In this document: positions 1 through 10,824 of the stretch, piece after piece
How the letters are laid out: each line of letters opens with the position of its first letter
How positions within the stretch are numbered: position 1 is the first letter of the stretch
From: Mastigamoeba balamuthi
Lineage: Eukaryota; Evosea; Mastigamoebida; Mastigamoebidae
Length of the DNA: 64,000 nt
Assembly (NCBI GenBank): GCA_902651635.1
Contig: CACRSC010000017.1
Coordinates: forward strand, 231,465 to 295,464
Direction of reading: 5' to 3'
Notes under the pieces: generated by a model
The model's database searches: none
What the model saw: the letters and a program-made list of their open reading frames with translations, nothing else
Told to the model about the DNA's origin: nothing
Position numbers and translations under genes: made by a program

Positions 1-653
1 GCATATAACACCTTTTTCGGGGGAATTCCTGCCCATCAGGCATATAGTGTGTGCCAGCAGATGATTGTGTGTTTGAAGAGGAAAGAACTCACCAGAACGG
101 CATGCCATCGAGGCCTGCGGTGCAGGGGCTTGATTGAGGGATGGACACACACCCAGCCTCTCGCATTCACACTGTGCAACACAGTGCATATACTGTTGGT
201 ATAGGGCATATTCAACTTCAAACTCGGTGGGCTGGGATTGTGCTTAGTGCAGTGATGATTGGTGTCTCCCCTCTGAGCCCTCTTAAATCAACAAGTGCTC
301 ACTTTTGGCCTTCATAGTTTATGTGTGCAAGTGGTTGGGTTTCTGGGGTTCGCAAGGCCTCTGGTCACACTCAAACATATTCTGCATCTGTTTCTACATT
401 CCCCATACAACCCCTCAGAAAAATTGGGTGGACAATATTCGGGTTGTTCAATAGCAAGGCGGGTTTGTGAGAACCGGGCAAATAGATCTGGTTGCCTTAT
501 GATGCTCAGTATGGGTGCCAAGTACATGAACAACACCCCCAGACAGTGCAGGTTCTATCACATAAAGGAGCTCTGAGCACGGAGAAAAAGAGGCATGTTG
601 TGTTCAAGAGGCTGAGTGAAGTAATGTGGGCCCAGGGAGTGGAGAAGAGACTC
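1..653. other. No recognisable gene
   Basis: This left-edge stretch is less GC-rich than the genes to its right. It holds only short, mutually overlapping open frames with no family motif and no plausible exon chain. It lies downstream of the 3' end of the minus-strand hexosaminidase. Nothing could be assigned. Confidence 0.5.
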
Positions 654-3044
654 TCATGTTTCCGATGTGAACCGGTGAAGCAGTTGTGCAACAACATCTG
701 CGGCGAGTATGTGCAGTTCGGCAGCATGCTCGTGTTGGGCAGCGCTGAGACGGGCTTTGTGCACCTCACGTGAAGTACTGGTGTGCGACAGTAGCTCGTT
801 GCCAATATGGCCCACTTCAGCAAGAGTGGTAGAGGGCCGAGACAGCTCACTCAGCACCGCAGATCCAGCAAGGAGAGACGAGAGTGACTTTGCCTGCCCT
901 TCCCACGCGCTGAACGACGCTGACAGCGTAGCGATCGCCCCTTCTGTCAGCGGTCCGTCGGCAGTGAGCATGCGCAGCAATCGGTGGCAGAGTGCGTTCT
1001 CGACAGGTATGAGGTCCACAGCGCGGTTCAACGGGGTGTGGACGTTGCGGTTCATCGTCGGCCTTCCTTTGGTGGCAAATCCTGCCCACACAGGGCACAC
1101 TCCCGATAGTAGATCCTAGACGTCTCATGAGAGTCCGTGTGGAAAACACGTTGTTACAGAGAGGGAATGCAGCTGGCGGTCGTCCCACGATGATGCCAGC
1201 CTCCTGCATGCGTCCAACAGGGTGCACCGAGCCCCGGACAGCTCTAGGTGTGTACAGAATTCCTCCAGGCGCTCGTGCAGAGTCTCCACCTCGCAGAACT
1301 GCGGCTTCGTCCACAGTCTATGGACCGGCGTTGAGAGGTGCGTTCGCTGAAGTGACGCACACCGCTCGGCGATGGCACCGAGGCGCGGCCACAGCCTCGT
1401 GTCGATGTTGCTCGGCACTATGCACTCTGCCCACATGCAGGCCTCGCCGCCGAGACAGCTCCCGTAGTCGGCGTGGAATTGGTCTCTGCGGCTCGTGAGG
1501 GAGACCGACGGAGGAAGGCCTTACGGTGATATGGAGTAGTGGTAGGCTGCTGTCTTCAGGTGGTCCAGGTAGTACCCCTCCGAGTTGAGGAACCCTCGGG
1601 GGTGTGTCAGCGGTGGGGCCAACTGGAAGGCCGCTTACGAAGATGCCTGTTTGCCGGCCCGACCTTCCTCCAGCGCTGTACGACGACGTCGTCGCCCAGA
1701 GTCTGGTGCAGAGTACGGGCAGACGCGATCTCGTCCCACCCAATCATCGTCTTTCGCGGGGTGTGAAGGGGGGAGTGAGGGATGGGAGCAGCGCTAAAAG
1801 GGTTGGAGTGGAGTGCTTGTGCCTTCCCGAGCTGCTTGAGGATGGCGTAGACCCTCGTGTTGAAGTACAGCTGGACTTGGGCTGCGGTCTTGAGGTTCTT
1901 CTGCTTCATGAGCTCCTGCGGGGCCGGAATGTGGGGGCTCAGCGACCGTTGGGTCAGGAATTTGTCTGTAGCCGAACCTGAACCGCTGGGTCTGCCAGCC
2001 ACCTCTGCTCCTTGACCTCGTCGCCCCCGATGTGCACGTACTCGTCGGGGAACACCTGCGCCATCTCCTCCATGAACGCCGCGATGACCTCGAAGGTCCT
2101 CTCGCACGCCGGCGACATCACGTCCTCCGAGATGCCCCACTCGGGCATCAGAGCCCCCGGCGCGCAGCCCCCTGCAGCGATGCCCGGGAACGCCATCAGC
2201 CACGGCGTGGCGTGCCCCGGCACGTCGACCTCGGGCACCACGCGCACGCCCAGCGCAGCCGCCTCAGCGACGAGCTCCCTGAGCTCGGCCCGCGTGTAGT
2301 ACTCGCCGCCCGCGCGGTTGAGCTCGGGCAGCCGGGCGCTCTCGACGCGGAAGCCCTGGTCGTCCGAGAGGTGCAGGTGCAGCACGTTGAGCTTGGCGGC
2401 CGCGCAACAGCGCAGCACGCGCCGCAGCGTGTCGAGCGGGAGGAAGTGGCGCGAGGGGTCCACCAGCAGCCCGCGCCACGCGTACGCCGGGGCGTCGGCC
2501 ACTTCGACGGCGGCCGCGCACCAGACGACACTGCCGTCTGCCGAGCGCTCCACCAGCTGCAGGAGGGTCTCGAGCGCCCAGCAGGCCCCTGCCACCGTCC
2601 GGGCGCTGCGCGAGAGGGGGGGGGTGCGGGGTGTCGGTTGTGGGCGCCAAGTGGTTGTCGGGGCGGCCAGCGGCCTCAGCAGCCGCCTGTGGCTGTTGGG
2701 CGGGCGCACCTGATGGCCGCGCCTGTGGCCTCGCTGGCACGCAGCTCGTAGCTCTCGTCGTCGCCGAGGCGCGGGATCGGGTGTCCCTGGGAGGGCGCCG
2801 CGTCCCCGAGGAGGGCAACGGTCAGGGAGGGTCCCTGGCGGCGGGCCACGTGGCCGTGCGGCGACGAGTCAACGGCACAGGGGCGCGAAGTCTTGGCGCT
2901 GAGACGCGCCAGGAACCAGTCTACGGCGGCTCTGCACGGCGCGGGGCACTCGACATCGAAGGGGGCGCCGGCGGGGCACAGGACGACGCGGCCAGGAGAC
3001 GGCAGCGCGGGCGGCGTGGTGTTGGGACGCGGAAGAACAGGCAT
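654..3044 (-). CDS. Beta-N-acetylhexosaminidase, glycoside hydrolase family 20
   Basis: This enzyme should remove terminal N-acetylglucosamine or N-acetylgalactosamine from glycoconjugates or chitin oligomers, usually in lysosomes or outside the cell. The first exon (2710-3044) carries the GH20 N-terminal domain ending DESYEL. Then follow ARTVAGACWALETL, RGLLVDPSRHFLP, HLHLSDDQGFR, the catalytic Asp-Glu pair in HIGGDE, YFNTRVYAIL, TMIGWDEI, NSEGYYLDHLKTA and EACMWAE, and a C-terminal exon reaching 654. About six exons are joined in phase; the 2606-2709 intron is GT-AG, and the 1751-1822 intron is GC-AG. The start is an ATG at 3044. No clear signal peptide is visible, although most relatives have one, so an upstream exon may be missing. 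The family is certain; individual junctions below 1700 are less so. Confidence 0.9.
1751..1822 (-). other. GC-AG intron in the GH20 gene
   Basis: On the minus strand the preceding exon ends in AAG (ILKQLGK) and the intron begins GCACAAG. It ends GAAAG directly before ACG ATG ATT GGG TGG, which encodes the conserved TMIGW. Joining here gives GK-TMIGWDEI with no frame slip, as expected for GH20. No GT donor lies at a position that would keep this join. Confidence 0.7.
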
Positions 3045-3352
3045 CGAATAGAACAGCCGAGGTTCCGCGGCACCAAAAGAGATTTTCCCGCTGTTGCTGT
3101 CTCGTACCTGCCGGAGAATCGGGCATTCGCACCAGTCGTAACGCCGAGTATCCCAGCCCCCGGCCCTTGTGCCCGGTGATCGGGCGAGCGTCCTGCAGCC
3201 AGCGGGCGTGCGCGCGCGTCGGGGTTTGGGTTGAAATGTGAGTTTTTCTATTTTACTGGAAATTGTATGTACAGCCGAACATTGGAGGGCGTGCGTGTGG
3301 GTGTGGTGGTGAATTTCTCGATCGATTTAGTCGATTGAGGCCGTTCCGTGAC

Positions 3353-3949
3353 TCAATGCCGGGGAACAAAGGGCCCGCGTATGCTATAGATCACCGGGAG
3401 GCCCGAGCCGTACATGGTGAACTCTGCCTGCAGCTGCTTGGGGAGCTCTCCCTCGGCGACCGCTGGCCTCCAGACAGTGAACTTGCCGCCTGCGTAGAGC
3501 CCGCGGGACACCTTGAGCGAGACCTCGCTCTCGCCCAGCGCCTCGATGTCGGCCGTCATGCTGAGCTCGCCGCCCACCTTGGCCCTCGCCATCGTCATGG
3601 CGGCCGCGCAACTGTCGCGGTGGAAACGGACCTCGACGGGCCCGCTGTCGTCGCCCGGGTCGACGGCCGCGTACGACGACTCCTCGAGGCGCGTGGCCGG
3701 GTGCAGGATGCCCTTGTCCCGCAGGACGCGGTCGGGCCGCAGCTCCCACGCGGGGGCGAGGCGCAGGGCCTCGAGGACGGACAGAGGCTCCGAGGCCAGC
3801 GAGGAGATGAGCTCCAGGCAGTCGGGCGTCAGCGTCGAGGCCGGGCTGCCCGACCCCAGCCGCGGGTGGCAGCACAGGGCAAAGGCGGCCAGCTCCTCGA
3901 CGTTCCGGGTGTGCAGGACGCGCGGGTGGGTGTCTGCGATGCTGCCCAT
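3353..3949 (-). CDS. Unknown 198-residue protein
   Basis: This is a single uninterrupted frame from an ATG at 3949 (MGSIADTHPRVLHTRNVEEL) to a stop at 3353, with the high third-position GC of neighbouring genes. The protein is mixed alpha/beta with short repeats of charged and hydrophobic residues and ends PVIYSIRGPFVPRH. It has no membrane segment and no motif I recognise. The frame stays open upstream to 4192, but the part before 3949 is low quality and crosses an A-rich stretch that looks like promoter sequence, so the 3949 start was chosen. It sits between the GH20 gene and an AT-rich island. No function is proposed. Confidence 0.55.
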   Translation of the reverse strand: MGSIADTHPRVLHTRNVEELAAFALCCHPRLGSGSPASTLTPDCLELISSLASEPLSVLEALRLAPAWELRPDRVLRDKGILHPATRLEESSYAAVDPGDDSGPVEVRFHRDSCAAAMTMARAKVGGELSMTADIEALGESEVSLKVSRGLYAGGKFTVWRPAVAEGELPKQLQAEFTMYGSGLPVIYSIRGPFVPRH

Positions 3950-4639
3950 GGGCGTGCTGGCGAGAGGTGCTTTTTTTAAAATGCGGGTGTGAACTGCTGG
4001 ACCCCAACGGAATTCTGGTGGAAGAAAACGTGTCCTCACCGGAGATATTTGTGCGCTTTTCGGGGCCGGAGAAGCCAAGGCGCCGGAGCAGACCCGGGGG
4101 GTTCCGGTAATCTGCCCTGAATTCTGCGTATCGCAGGAGAAAAAAGTGGGACAACGGACCACCGGAGCAGCAAGCTGAGACAGGTTCAGCAACGCGCAGA
4201 ACGCTCTGAGTCGTGCGGCTACGTGCAGATTGTTCTGTTTCGTCCCGGGGATCGCCTTGCGCCCTTCTACAGGAAGATACGGCGGTAAGTCACGAGGTCA
4301 ACGATGTGAGACCGCCTGCAGACCGGCACGAGCAGGCGCAGGCCCCCATTTGTATGTAGGGCTTCCACAAATGTCGGGAAACACCCGCACACTCTCCCCA
4401 AAGAAGTCTATCGCACGGGGCCCTCTGGAGCGGGGCGGCCCTCGGTGTCTTGTTTTGTATCCCGTTTCATTTCGGATAGGAGGGTTCTGATGGAGCTGAC
4501 TGCCTCCTCGATGTTCCTCATTTCAAAGATGACGCACTCACACCCTCTGTAGCGCCACCGGAAATGTGAATACCCTCCCCTACTCGCAAATCTGTTCCTG
4601 CTCAATAATATCGAATGGAATGATGGTGTCACATTGCTT

Positions 4640-5770
4640 GGATCCGCAGCAGAGACTACCCGTCAATAAATCCAATTTATCTTTTCATGTTTCCTACAGG
4701 CGTATACAGGACAAGAGCCACTCAAAGAAAGAAGAAGTCTACTAGTATTGAATAATCAGATTGGATTTGTTTATGTCCTGACTTCTGCTTGCTGATACCG
4801 TAAGTCAAATCAGATATGAGCACATATCAGGTTGCTATAGCAGCAGGATAATATCAGCACAAGTACCTAAGATATTTAAGTGTTTTGTATCAATACTAAT
4901 AATACAACTACATAAAATATTTGTTGTTAGTGTAACAGGTCTTCAAGGGCATTATCATGATGCTTCTTCATATTCTTGTTACTACCTGGATATAAGAGAA
5001 GCATGCATGCTTGACAAATCTTATTGAGAGAAGTACATAGCTAGAAAAAAGATATATGGGCCATTGCTGGATACCTGTAATAAATGTTACAGAAAAATTC
5101 AGAGAGCTGAAAAGGTGATTATAAATCAATTTTCAATCACAAAGAATGGTCATCACACAGCCAGGTAATGGTCCAGAAGAATAGTGTGACTAAGAAGATT
5201 GTGTGGCAGAATGGCTGTTCTGTGTCATCTCATATCTGATTAAAACACAGTTAATGAAAATTCTACCAATGGAGAAAAGCAAACTATGAAAGGCTAATTT
5301 ATAAGAAAGATGTATATCAGTGGTTTAATATCATGCAATGCTCTGTGGGCGAAATATGAGATCCTTGCCTGGACAATTTTCATTATGAACAATATACTCT
5401 AATTGATTATTGCAGTGAAGAAATGTAGAATACAACACTGTGGTACTTTTCGAAAGTAACTTCCATGATTTGAATGCAGTAGGGACCAAGGTGTGAAATA
5501 TCCAATATATAAAACCTCTGAAACAGGATAATTATTCACTTTTCTACACACCTCATGATAACATGTTTGAATTCAGATCAATGGCAGCTTAGTACACATT
5601 ATCTGAGTATTACATAGAAGGTCATGAGCAAGTTTTAGTAATCAAGGAAGTCATTTGCCAGGCTGATCTTATCTGTGCCTCTTTCTATGCTACTCTGATA
5701 AGAAAGTACTGATAAGAATGTTAACAACCCCTTCAGTTGTTTTAAAGGAGCAAGTTTCCAGATTAATCTG
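4640..5770. other. AT-rich non-coding island
   Basis: About 1.1 kb of strongly AT-rich sequence; some 60-base lines are near 20% GC, whereas flanking genes are around 60-70%. I found no open frame of note, no terminal inverted repeats, no target-site duplication and no recognisable transposon protein. The gene-free zone runs from 3950 to 6058. The island could be an isochore-like spacer, a scaffold attachment or origin-type region, or a decayed insertion. Confidence 0.5.
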
Positions 5771-6058
5771 CACCCACTTTTTCTTATCCCGCGCACGTAC
5801 GAAGATGGCAGACCTCGTCCAACAGGAGTGCGACTATCTCTACAAGAGTACATTCCGCCTGCCTTGCACCCCTCTTTGCACCCCCAGCCGTTCTTGCTTT
5901 TGTTTCTTTCATACTAAATACTGTATGGAATTTCCTAAAGAACATAGGCAGAATCTGTTGGATCATTGCAACCCGTGCAACGAAGGACAGTAACTACCCC
6001 GTGCATGAATCATGCTGCGTTCTCTACAACCCGTATTTTACGTAGCATAGGCAGTTTC

Positions 6059-8626
6059 CTATATGGCACTCCTCTCTGTGTGTGTGAGAAGTGTTTCACG
6101 CATAACACGACTGCACCACCTCGCCTGGTGAACCGATGGCGCATCCATGTCGCCGTGCCTCTTCCAGGCGCCCTCTGCCCACTGCAGGAAGGCCATGACC
6201 GCAGTGACGAGCTCGCCCACGGGCGAACCCTTGAACCTCATGCCCAGGACGGCCTCTGTCTTGTAGGCAGAGAACATCGCCATCGACTCGAGGCTGAGGC
6301 CCCGTGAGCAGTACTTGTCGAAGAACGAGTCGAGGGTCCACTCCTCGGGTGCGGCCCAGTACCCGAAGAGGGCGTCCGTGAGCAGGATGACGCCCTGCTC
6401 GAGGACCTGGAGGCTGCAGCGGCACATCATCAGGGCGTCCTCGTCCAGCGTGTCCGCGCACGAGATCACCCGCTTGACAGCTGTGCGCAGGTACAGCGAC
6501 TCCACGTTGCCCGCGCCCTCGAGCAGGCGGAATATCGATTTGTTGTTGTCCATCTGAGCCGCATCGTCCTGCGCACATCGTTGAATGCCGGTGAAAAAAG
6601 GACTGAAGAAACTGCAACTGGACTGAGATGCGTGTTGTGGGCGTACAGGCAGCCCAAGCGACGCGTAGCGGGGCATCCCCGTGTCGTCCATCAGGCACTC
6701 GCCCTCGAGGCACGGTGCGTCGTCGGGATCGCAGCGCTCGGCGCCGTCTGTGAGAGTGGGGCTGCTGCTGGTGGTGCTGGGGCCCTCAGCCTCTGTGTGC
6801 TTGAGCTGGGACATGAGCGTCCCCACCGCGTAGTGCCCGCCGCTCACGGGATCCTCCTCCCCCGCGCTCTGGTCGGGCTCGTCGGGCTCCTGGAATCTGA
6901 CGCGCTTCCGGGGGCGCTCCGTGCGGCTCTTGCCCGGGGTGGCGCTGGCGCTCTTTCTCTTCGAGTAGTCCTCAGCGCAGGCAGTGATGTTCTCCGAGGA
7001 CTGAACCTTGCTCGCGCCCGCCACGAGGATCCCTCGGCGCCTGCACGCGGTCCCGCGAGGCGAGTGCACCCGCCCGGACACCGCGTTGCCGTCGTTCTCG
7101 CTCGGAGCTTCGAGCACGATGCCCGTGCCCTCCTTGGAATCATCCGGCATTACAAAGCACCTTTTGCGGGGAAAATCCGTCCGAGGCGACGAGCATGCGT
7201 CGAGGTCCTGGAGGGGCTGCCTGGGAGAGGGCTGGTCGTCGTCGTCCTCGGTTTCGGACTCGGACTCGGTTTGGGTGTCGGAATCGTCACCCACACTGTG
7301 CACACCACTGCTGACGATCACTGCAGCAGCAGCAAGATGCGGGGCCCCCCGACGGGCCCTCTCGAGGCGTCCGGACTCGCTGAAGACGAACTCGCCGCTG
7401 AGGGCGCAAGAGGCCTCGGCGCGGGTCGACCACTCGAGATCGTGGGGCGAGGGGTCGGGCCGCGGGCAACGAGGGCTGAAGAAGCCGCTGACCTGCGCGT
7501 CGCTGCGAGCCATCCTGAGCACCCGGGCCGCGGAGGCGATGCTGTTCCAGCTGGGCGCTACGAAGTAGGGCTCCATGAGGTCCATGTCTGTCTCTGCGGA
7601 GACCGCACAGTCAGTTGTGGTGGGGCCACCACGAGCGAGAAGAACTCGAGAAGAGATAGACGACAAGGCCATTTTGAATAGCAAAACAATTGCAGTGTTT
7701 CGTGAGCACCAAGATCCACGGGTACGTGCAGGAGCGTGCTCTCGACAAGCTGGGCCACTGTGCCGTCAACTATGGCTCGGTTTCTGTGCCGTGGCACGTG
7801 TAAGCTAAATATGCTTGGCGCCTCTAGTAGGAGTGCGGCAATCCAAAGAGAATGAGAAAATCTTGCGGTTGACGCTTCAAAAAAAACAGCCCGCACGTGA
7901 GGTGGTAGGTGCCATCCCTCCACAGCACGTAGATCGCGTCGTACAGCAGCACACCGTTCCTTTGGAGCGGACACGTGTCAGCAACGTCTGCGGAGAAGTG
8001 CACAAAAGGGTTTTCAGTACACGTCATTGATGTCGGTAATGAGGACGAGGCTGCGCGCGGGTCCATTGGGACGTCCCCAATCGACCGCTACCAGCATCCC
8101 CCTGTAGACCTCGCTTGGGGCCGCCTGTTGCAGCAGCCGGAAGCTCCCCAGAATTGCGGACTCCCTGTACTTGTTTTTGAAGAGCACAGCCTGCTGGGAA
8201 GCAGCAGCCCAAGTCAGCGACTCCACCCTCCGCTCCAGCCCGCTGCGAATGGCGTTGTAGACCGGGCGCACGTGCTCGAGCAGCAGCCGGTAGGGCATTT
8301 TGGTCTCCGATCTGCGCGTTTCTTCTCCGCAGGGGTGCACGCACGCTGACCGTGATGACATTTCGAGCAATGATATGAGATTGTAATTGTAGGGTGAAAA
8401 TCAAATAGCCGCGTGCGAGACTGTCCCTGCCCTCTCTCGGGGACCGCCGGAGATGGCCCTCCCTCACGAATGGCAGGATAGCCGGGGCTCCGCCTGTGCA
8501 CTGTGCTTCTTTGATCTCATCTTCCCGACGCCGCCCCCCATTCGATAAGACCGCATAGGTGCCTCCTTGCATCTCCGCAACCGCCACTCCGCCCACCCCC
8601 CTCCCCAGCGGAGCGAGCTCAGCCAT
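6059..8626 (-). CDS. Unknown multi-exon protein with acidic/Ser-rich middle and RVxF-like motif
   Basis: I do not recognise the family. The chain starts at an ATG at 8626 and runs through TKMPYRLLLEHVRPVYNAI (about 8300) and GVLLYDAIYVLWRDGTYHL (about 7930). It continues through VDGTVAQLVESTLLHVPVD into a long exon (6059-7600). Matching splice phases (INDV-NGVLLYD, YHLT-LHVPRH, VPVDL-E-TDMDLM) join these as one gene; the 8626 exon joins least securely. The middle is low-complexity with acidic and Ser runs (ESESETEDDDD). It contains RKRVRFQE near 6890, which fits the protein phosphatase 1 docking consensus. The C-terminal 150 residues look globular and helical. The stretch 6569-6646 has GT/AG ends and a pyrimidine-rich 3' part, is a multiple of three and stop-free, and is probably an intron. 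The locus could be two adjacent genes, but the phase chain argues against this. Confidence 0.55.
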
Positions 8627-9024
8627 TTTCTGGAATTAGCTGTCGGCTTGTGTGTCGCCAGCTGAAACCTCGTATCTTCCTTCCTTCACCTTTGGACAAA
8701 AAGCACATTTCTCATTTCTCAGTGAAGTGAAATCGGCAAGGCGCTGGACACGGTCCCAGTGGTCTCAGCATAGGTCCAAGCTGTTCGGGATAGGCGGTCG
8801 GGCATCACTGAGAGGGACAGAGTGGGATGGTTGTGCAATAACAATTCAGTAAGCATCATCGTCTGGTACCGTGATTTCGCCTTACTAGTACACATACTGT
8901 TTATTGTAGTTTTGAATTATGCCCTCCGCATTGACTAAGTGGATATATCCAAATGGGCAGAGAACAACCAAGTGAAGCAGTTACGGTTTCTTGATTGATC
9001 ATTCTGGTATCCTTCATAGGATTT
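8627..9024. other. Intergenic, nothing recognised
   Basis: Lies upstream of the minus-strand gene starting at 8626 and downstream of the GNAT gene ending at 9025. It turns AT-rich after about 8840. No exon or RNA gene was seen. Confidence 0.5.
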
Positions 9025-10338
9025 CTACATGGTCAGTGCAATGTCAGCTGTCAGCAGTGGGAAGAGCATGCTGCAGATTTCCATTGCGTGCTGGTGACCC
9101 TTCATGTCCGGGAATGACTTGCACAGCTCGGCAATGGTGCTGTCTCCCAAGACCAGCTTTGCGAAAGCTGAGTGCGGAATCTCTAGAATGAGCTGATCAG
9201 CGTCCGCTGGATACTCCGGGCCACCGTGATCGAAGGTGAATTGCCTCGCTTCAATAGCAACCCGACCGTCCTGTTCCACGATGATCAGAGCATCGTCCAC
9301 CCGAGGGTCGTAGAAACAGAGCAGCACTGAGACACCACGCAGCCCCGCAGCCGCGGCCCTGCGCTCCAAGGTCGGGCACAGGTCACGCAGCAGCTTCACG
9401 GGCTGCGGTACGCGCACGTACCATCCGTACGGTCTCGGGTCCTGGCATCCAGCCAGCGTTCTTAGCAGAGCAGCCGTGGTTGACTGTGGTGGTGTAACCA
9501 CCATCATGCCGAGCCCGACTGCTTGAGCTCTCAGTCGCAGGGTAGCGAGTGCGCACTCGAGAGCTGCGGCGTGCGACTCGTGGAGCCACAGCTCGCGCAG
9601 GAACAGCGATCCCCACTGCGTCGCCACAGCGAACTGCCCCACAACGTCCTCGCTGCCCTCCGCCCTCACGTCGTACAGCTCTGCCGTCAGGAGCGAGTGG
9701 CCTGGGGAGTCCACGAACAGCACCGAGCACAGCACTCCGAGGGTGTGGGAGTCGAGCTCCGTGCACACGCCGACGACAGACGCGAACCGAGTCGAACGCC
9801 TCTGGATCCACTCGCCCTCGTGCCCTCGCTCCACGCGGGTCGCCGCGTACCGCGTCCCCGGCGGGTTGCAGAGCTCCTTCTCCCTGGCCTGCTCCCAGCG
9901 CACCTCGCGGTGCCACGGCATGCTCAGGGCGTACTCGAACCCGAAGCGCCTGTAGAAGGCCGGAATTCCCGCAATGAGGAGCACCGACGCACCGCTGCGC
10001 ACAGCCTCGGCCTCGAACTCGCGCATCAGCGCGCTGCACAGCCCCGCTCCCCTTCGATCTGGCAGTGTGGCCACGGCTGCTGCCTCTGCCGTTGGTACGC
10101 GACAGCCGTCGACGAGGAGGGCGCCGGGCAGCGAGCCCATGAAGGCGTCGAGGGCGCCGGAGGCTGAGCGCACGCCGAACAGATCGCGGGGGACTTGAAG
10201 ACGGCCAGCGGTGGCAGCGCGGCGCATGTACTCGACGATGTCGCCAGCTTCGTGGCCGAAGACGGTGGTGAGGATGATGTCTATGCTGTCGAGGTCCGAC
10301 AGGCTTAGCCCCTCCACGACAACAGGAGACTTGGACAT
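9025..10338 (-). CDS. Eis-like GNAT N-acetyltransferase, copy 1
   Basis: An intronless 437-residue protein starting MSKSPVVVEGLSLSDLD. The N-terminal part is a GNAT fold. The acetyl-CoA loop is in RRGAGLCSALMREFEAEA, followed by FYRRFGFEYAL, a signature of the Eis (enhanced intracellular survival) type. The C-terminal 100 residues resemble the sterol-carrier-like domain that closes Eis proteins. Such enzymes transfer acetyl groups from acetyl-CoA to amines; the substrate here is unknown. The frame is open to 10491, but the stretch before 10338 is AT-richer and not shared with the paralogue, so 10338 is taken as start. Its near-twin, also 437 residues, is on the plus strand at 24158-25471. Lack of introns and the mainly bacterial distribution of Eis-like proteins make bacterial origin plausible. 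Confidence 0.85.
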   Translation of the reverse strand: MSKSPVVVEGLSLSDLDSIDIILTTVFGHEAGDIVEYMRRAATAGRLQVPRDLFGVRSASGALDAFMGSLPGALLVDGCRVPTAEAAAVATLPDRRGAGLCSALMREFEAEAVRSGASVLLIAGIPAFYRRFGFEYALSMPWHREVRWEQAREKELCNPPGTRYAATRVERGHEGEWIQRRSTRFASVVGVCTELDSHTLGVLCSVLFVDSPGHSLLTAELYDVRAEGSEDVVGQFAVATQWGSLFLRELWLHESHAAALECALATLRLRAQAVGLGMMVVTPPQSTTAALLRTLAGCQDPRPYGWYVRVPQPVKLLRDLCPTLERRAAAAGLRGVSVLLCFYDPRVDDALIIVEQDGRVAIEARQFTFDHGGPEYPADADQLILEIPHSAFAKLVLGDSTIAELCKSFPDMKGHQHAMEICSMLFPLLTADIALTM

Positions 10339-10824
10339 CACTGGATTGCTGCACTGTGTGTTCGAGATAGTATAACGAATCGCTTTTATCCACCGATAAC
10401 CGTCATTATGACGTGAAACAGGATCAAGTGGATGCGCAGGGATTAAATGCGCATCGCTTACCCAAACCACCAGGCAGACAGACACGAGCACTGTGCCTTT
10501 TACATTGCTAGCTATTGTTTTCTCTGTCGTTGCGGTCGGTCACTCATGGGCATAGTGCGGGTGCATCCGATACGCTTTCGGCTTAGAATGATGTCTTGAT
10601 TGGAAGTGAGGACACAGTACAACAACACAACACAACACACACACTACGCACAGAGGTTTTAGCCATGCGGAAATAGAAAGAGCGGGTGAGAAAGGAAAGC
10701 GAAGAAGGAGGGCACAGACACACACACAATCGAGCTGGGAAATTTAAAAAAAAACAAAAAAACAGCGCAACGATCGATGGCGACGTCCGGGGGGCGCGCT
10801 TTGGCGGGTACAGGGAGGCGTCGC

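Noticed and set aside
4640-5770. Decayed transposon in the AT-rich island
   Set aside because: No terminal repeats, target duplication or protein remnant could be seen, so it is reported only as an AT-rich island.
10600-10720. ACACAACACA-type tract as a possible microsatellite or satellite repeat
   Set aside because: It is short and imperfect, in the non-coding gap between the GNAT copy 1 start and the PP2C stop; nothing indicates more than low complexity.
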